A stretch of DNA of 64,000 bases from Clonostachys chloroleuca (taxonomy: Eukaryota; Ascomycota; Sordariomycetes; Hypocreales; Bionectriaceae), in NCBI GenBank assembly GCA_037952775.1, contig JBANAY010000003.1, forward strand, positions 33,418,001 to 33,482,000, read 5' to 3'. The notes beneath the pieces were generated by a model. That model was not told where the DNA came from. It made no database searches and saw nothing but the letters and a program-made list of their open reading frames with translations. Both the position numbers and the translations under genes were made by a program. Positions 63,775 through 64,000 of the stretch are shown here, in pieces (position 1 is the stretch's first letter; each line of letters opens with the position of its first letter).

Positions 63775-64000
63775 ATGACGGTCCCTGAGAGCGAGTACCT
63801 TAGCCCCGTGTGGAGGGACGGAATATTCAGTGAGTTGATCGTTCCCGAATCTAGCCCCCGCGCGCCTGTGTCCCTGCATCAATCGCTGACTTTCGTCTCG
63901 TTTAGATGGCCGGGTTGTGTTCGTGACTGGCGGCGCCGGCACGATATGCAGCATGCAGACCAGAGCGCTTGTGCGCCTAGGCGCCAATGCCTGCATCCTC
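63775..64000 (+). CDS. Peroxisomal 2,4-dienoyl-CoA reductase (Sps19-like), cut by window end
   Basis: Exon 1 is 63775-63829 and exon 2 starts at 63906 and runs past the window end; the 76 nt intron has donor gtgagt and acceptor gtttag. The visible 50 residues begin MTVPESEYLSPVWRDGIFNG and continue with RVVFVTGGAGTICSMQTRAL. The TGGAGTIC variant of the Rossmann glycine motif, with VWRDGIF before it, is characteristic of Sps19/DECR2-type short-chain reductases. They use NADPH to reduce 2,4-dienoyl-CoA in peroxisomes so that unsaturated fatty acids can be oxidised. The catalytic Tyr/Lys and any C-terminal peroxisomal signal lie outside the window. The assignment rests on this short N-terminus but it is distinctive. 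Confidence 0.85.
   Translation, partial: MTVPESEYLSPVWRDGIFSELIVPESSPRAPVSLHQSLTFVSFRWPGCVRDWRRRHDMQHADQSACAPRRQCLHP

Overview
This window is nuclear DNA of a filamentous ascomycete, most likely a Sordariomycete and possibly Hypocreales (the order is a guess from protein flavour). The supporting evidence is short spliceosomal introns (about 48-134 nt, GTRNGT donors, CTAAC-like branch sites, YAG acceptors), intergenic gaps of 0.4-5 kb, and typical fungal genes such as an OS-4/Ssk2 MAPKKK, a Kre9-like GPI protein and Swd3. I find 21 protein genes, 14 on the minus strand. I see no convincing RNA gene, transposon, CRISPR or prokaryotic structure. Function names are family recognition by eye; no database search was run.

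Layout. 0-12 kb: ATP synthase subunit e (-), cytoplasmic dynein intermediate chain (+), a CCCH zinc-finger protein (-), tubulin cofactor E (-), a peroxisomal MaoC-type hydratase ending in SKL (-) and a mitochondrial-looking protein of unknown role (-). 12-24 kb: an AT-rich gap, a PI-PLC X-domain protein (-), a conserved unknown (-), a 5 kb gene-free stretch and S-adenosylmethionine synthetase (-). 25-39 kb: GPN3 GTPase (+), Apq12 (-), a large Ser-rich disordered unknown (-), NAD-dependent methylene-THF dehydrogenase (-) and a Kre9-like GPI protein (-). 41-56 kb: Swd3/WDR5 with an RS-rich extension (+), a Pro/Ser-rich conserved protein (+), a secreted ETPS-repeat protein (+), cytidine deaminase (-) and the HOG-pathway MAPKKK (-). 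56-64 kb: almost gene-free except a 55-residue Cys-rich protein (+), and the first exons of peroxisomal 2,4-dienoyl-CoA reductase (+) at the right edge.

The genes are independent housekeeping, wall and signalling genes; this is not a biosynthetic cluster. Loose functional links are one-carbon/methyl metabolism (SAM synthetase, Mtd1), peroxisomal fatty-acid metabolism (MaoC hydratase, dienoyl-CoA reductase) and microtubule function (dynein IC, TBCE).

Four otherwise intact genes carry an apparent one-base frameshift with no intron to explain it, two of them in five-base C/G runs. This points to residual indel errors in the assembly rather than four pseudogenes. Four long G/C mononucleotide tracts (12-16 bp) are also present, two of them inside introns next to 3' splice sites. 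I did not find an obviously new molecular system. The best leads are the small Cys-rich gene with a large upstream region, the poly-G 3' splice site in the cytidine deaminase gene, and the RS-domain Swd3.
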